Shown: positions 62,189 through 64,000 of the stretch, piece by piece
Position numbering within the stretch: position 1 is the stretch's first letter
Layout: every line of letters begins with the position of its first letter
Source: JAJFKX01 sp965230265
GTDB taxonomy: Bacteria; Pseudomonadota; Gammaproteobacteria; Xanthomonadales; Wenzhouxiangellaceae
Assembly: GCA_965230265.1 (NCBI GenBank)
Contig: OZ245999.1
Location: 2,294,001 to 2,358,000 of the forward strand
Length of the DNA: 64,000 bases
Direction of reading: 5' to 3'
Program-made: the position numbers and the translations under genes
The notes under the pieces: model-generated
What the model saw: only the letters and a program-made list of their open reading frames with translations
Database searches by the model: none
Told to the model about the DNA's origin: nothing

Positions 62189-63961
62189 ATGGGAGGCTGT
62201 AAAGCCATAAAAGGCCACGGTTATCGTAACCGTGGCCTTTTATTATCTGCAGCCATATGGAAAACAGTGGCCGCGTTTGGTTTGTTACTGACATCACCGC
62301 TGATATTGCATGCTCAATTGACTGATATTACAGAGTCAGCGGGCGTCAGCCTGACCCATGCAACCACTCAAACCGTACTGCGGTTCGAAGATTTTGAAAT
62401 GAATACTGTGAATAACATCCCGGGGCTTGGGATCACCTCTCATCTGTTTTCAACCTGGCTGACCGGTGGCGTAGCGGTTGGTGATTATGACCAGGATGGC
62501 TGGCCGGATATCTTCGTGATCGGTGGGGAGGCTGGGCAATCAAAGTTATTTCGCAATAATAATGGCAGCACTTTTATTGATGTGACCGACGAACTGGGTT
62601 TGTCAGCATTATCGGGGCGCATCGCCGGTGCGGTATTTGCCGATTACGATGGTGATGGGGATTTGGATCTGTTTATGGGCGGTGCATTGGGCGAAGCCCC
62701 GCGTTTACTGCGTAACGATGTTAACCAACAATCCGGTTTTATCGATGTTTTTGACACCGCACTGGCTGATTTTCAGCCTGAACATTCTCCCAATGCCTGG
62801 GGCGGTGCTTTTGGTGACTACAATAACGATGGCTGCCTGGACTTATTAATTCCACGCTCATTAATGCCCAGTGGCCCCAGCCCAACCTTTAAAACACCAC
62901 AGGGCTCCACTCAGCATTTATGGCAGAACCAATGCGATGGCAGTTTTATTGATGTATCGATTGATGCGCAGATTTCGCAGATTTTCACACCTGGCATTCA
63001 CCCGGAAGGAGGACGCGACCAAACCTTTAGCGGTAACTTCAGTGACATCAATAACGATGGCCATCTGGATATTTTATTTACCGGTGATACCAGCACCGAT
63101 GTAATTTTATTAAACCAGGGCGACGGGACTTTTATTAATGTGGTTGACTACAACGTCATCACTGATAAAACCGCGATGGGTGCAGTAGTTGGTGATCTGA
63201 ACAACGATGGTTATATGGATTGGTTTACTTCCAACATCGGTATGCCCAGGTCCGGGAACCGTCTGTATTATGGAAACGGTGACGGCACCTTTATCAATGC
63301 CACCGATGGCAGCGGTACCCTGGAAGGTCATTGGGGCTGGGGCGCCTGTCAGCTGGATGTCAACCTGGATCGGGAACCGGATATTTTTCATGTCAACGGC
63401 TTTTACTTCCCCGACAACACCAATCCAGACGCACCAGGCGGGCGCTATGACAATGCGCCGGCAGTGCTATACGTTGCTGATGGCAATGGACGCTTTAATG
63501 AAAGTGCCGCCGCTTTTGGCGTGGATGACATTGGTGAAGGCCGGGGAGTGAGCTGTTTTGATTTTGATCGCGATGGCGATCCTGATATTGCCGTTTCCAA
63601 CCACAATGGCCCCTTCAAACTGTATCGCAATGATTTACCTGCGGCTCAGCGGAATTTTATAACCGTTACATTATCCGGGCTGGGTGCCAATACTGAGGGG
63701 ATAGGAAAAAAAGTTTATCTGCGCTCACAAAACCCACAAGAACCCGGTCAATTGCTTCATGAGATACGGGCAGGCGGAAACTTCTTATCGAACAATCTTG
63801 CTGAAGCCAATTTTGGTCTGGGTGACTGGCAGGGGCCATTCACTGTTGAAGTCGACTGGGGCGATGGTTCATTCAGTCAACTGCGTGATCTGACAAAAAA
63901 CCAATTCATCACCATTGCAGAAGACCAAGCCAATATATGGCGCGAGGGTTTTGAAGGTTAA
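62189..63961 (+). CDS. Secreted FG-GAP/VCBS repeat protein with ASPIC/UnbV C-terminus (CRTAC1-like)
   Basis: 590 residues from the ATG at 62189, giving a basic N-region and hydrophobic signal (LLLSAAIWKTVAAFGLLL ... LILHAQ). A GTG at 62267 is an alternative but would leave no basic N-region. FG-GAP repeats with Asp-rich calcium loops recur (GDYDQDGWPDIF, ADYDGDGDLDLF, GDYNNDGCLDLL, SDINNDGHLDIL, GDLNNDGYMDWF, FDFDRDGDPDIA). The C-terminal ~100 residues (NFITVTLSGLGAN ... FTVEVDWGDG) are ASPIC/UnbV-like. Probably extracellular, calcium-binding. A hairpin lies inside its first codons. Confidence 0.85.
   Translation: MGGCKAIKGHGYRNRGLLLSAAIWKTVAAFGLLLTSPLILHAQLTDITESAGVSLTHATTQTVLRFEDFEMNTVNNIPGLGITSHLFSTWLTGGVAVGDYDQDGWPDIFVIGGEAGQSKLFRNNNGSTFIDVTDELGLSALSGRIAGAVFADYDGDGDLDLFMGGALGEAPRLLRNDVNQQSGFIDVFDTALADFQPEHSPNAWGGAFGDYNNDGCLDLLIPRSLMPSGPSPTFKTPQGSTQHLWQNQCDGSFIDVSIDAQISQIFTPGIHPEGGRDQTFSGNFSDINNDGHLDILFTGDTSTDVILLNQGDGTFINVVDYNVITDKTAMGAVVGDLNNDGYMDWFTSNIGMPRSGNRLYYGNGDGTFINATDGSGTLEGHWGWGACQLDVNLDREPDIFHVNGFYFPDNTNPDAPGGRYDNAPAVLYVADGNGRFNESAAAFGVDDIGEGRGVSCFDFDRDGDPDIAVSNHNGPFKLYRNDLPAAQRNFITVTLSGLGANTEGIGKKVYLRSQNPQEPGQLLHEIRAGGNFLSNNLAEANFGLGDWQGPFTVEVDWGDGSFSQLRDLTKNQFITIAEDQANIWREGFEG
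62210..62242 (+). terminator. Perfect 15-bp hairpin with T-run, inside the 5' end of the FG-GAP gene
   Basis: AAAAGGCCACGGTTA and TAACCGTGGCCTTTT form a perfect 15-bp stem with a TCG loop, followed by ATTATCT. It lies 41 bp after the DUF11 gene stop and looks like that gene's intrinsic terminator. It also falls within codons 8-18 of the FG-GAP frame if that starts at 62189. Confidence 0.85.
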
Positions 63962-64000
63962 GCGACTTTTACGCCACGCCAAAAAGCAATTCGCCCAGTG

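Noticed and set aside
61562..62218. Minus-strand open frame of 218 codons
   Set aside because: Shadow of the C-terminal DUF11 region and the terminator; no family features.

Overview
The window is a gammaproteobacterial chromosome segment. The evidence is a complete 14-gene nuoA-N operon flanked by tpiA-secG-tRNA-Leu and an initiator tRNA, a pmbA/yjgA/tldD/yhdP/rng/maf/rlmH/rsfS block in a typical gammaproteobacterial arrangement, and large secreted proteins with DUF11, P-domain and FG-GAP repeats of the kind seen in environmental (often marine) gammaproteobacteria. The sequence does not fix the genus. No rRNA, CRISPR array, phage or intact insertion sequence was seen.

Layout. 1-2003: a minus-strand Roadblock/LC7 - small GTPase - unknown gene module, with a second Roadblock gene cut by the window edge. 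2550-3221: thiopurine methyltransferase. 3447-21512: an accessory cluster. A [NiFe]-hydrogenase-like large subunit on the plus strand faces a minus-strand series read as hypF, hypC, SIS-domain isomerase, hypD, hypE, FmdE-like protein, secreted CxxCH protein, phosphoribosyltransferase-like protein, VanX-like peptidase, multicopper oxidase lipoprotein, Ycf48/BNR-like propeller, ATP-grasp ligase and two glycosyltransferases. Next come a 5'-nucleotidase, the initiator tRNA, a CBU_0592-type membrane protein, the nuo operon (24.1-38.7 kb), tRNA-Leu(GAG), secG, tpiA and an SDR oxidoreductase. 41.2-43.7 kb: five small same-strand genes separated by attC-like sites, an integron cassette array with no integrase in view. 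43.8-55.8 kb: housekeeping genes. 56.0-64.0 kb: three large secreted or surface proteins.

The main candidate for a new system is the 3.4-21.5 kb cluster. The large subunit keeps the overall family architecture (FRGYE, APRG-like segment, DPCxxC near the C-terminus). By eye its first metal-binding motif has Ser where the terminal Ni-ligand Cys is expected, and Gly where the proton-transfer Glu of RIEGH is expected. The cluster has the four genes for making and delivering the Fe(CN)2CO group (hypC, D, E, F). It has no hypA, hypB, small subunit or maturation protease. This suggests a protein carrying an Fe(CN)2CO-type or otherwise altered centre, working with a periplasmic oxidase and cytochrome set. 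That function is inference.

Other points: the DUF11/P-domain gene is preceded by four TGTCAA-like direct repeats at an exact 11-bp period (PhoB-box-like), and a perfect 15-bp hairpin lies inside the 5' end of the following FG-GAP gene. Catalytic residues appear altered in the VanX-like protein and in the nucleotidase.
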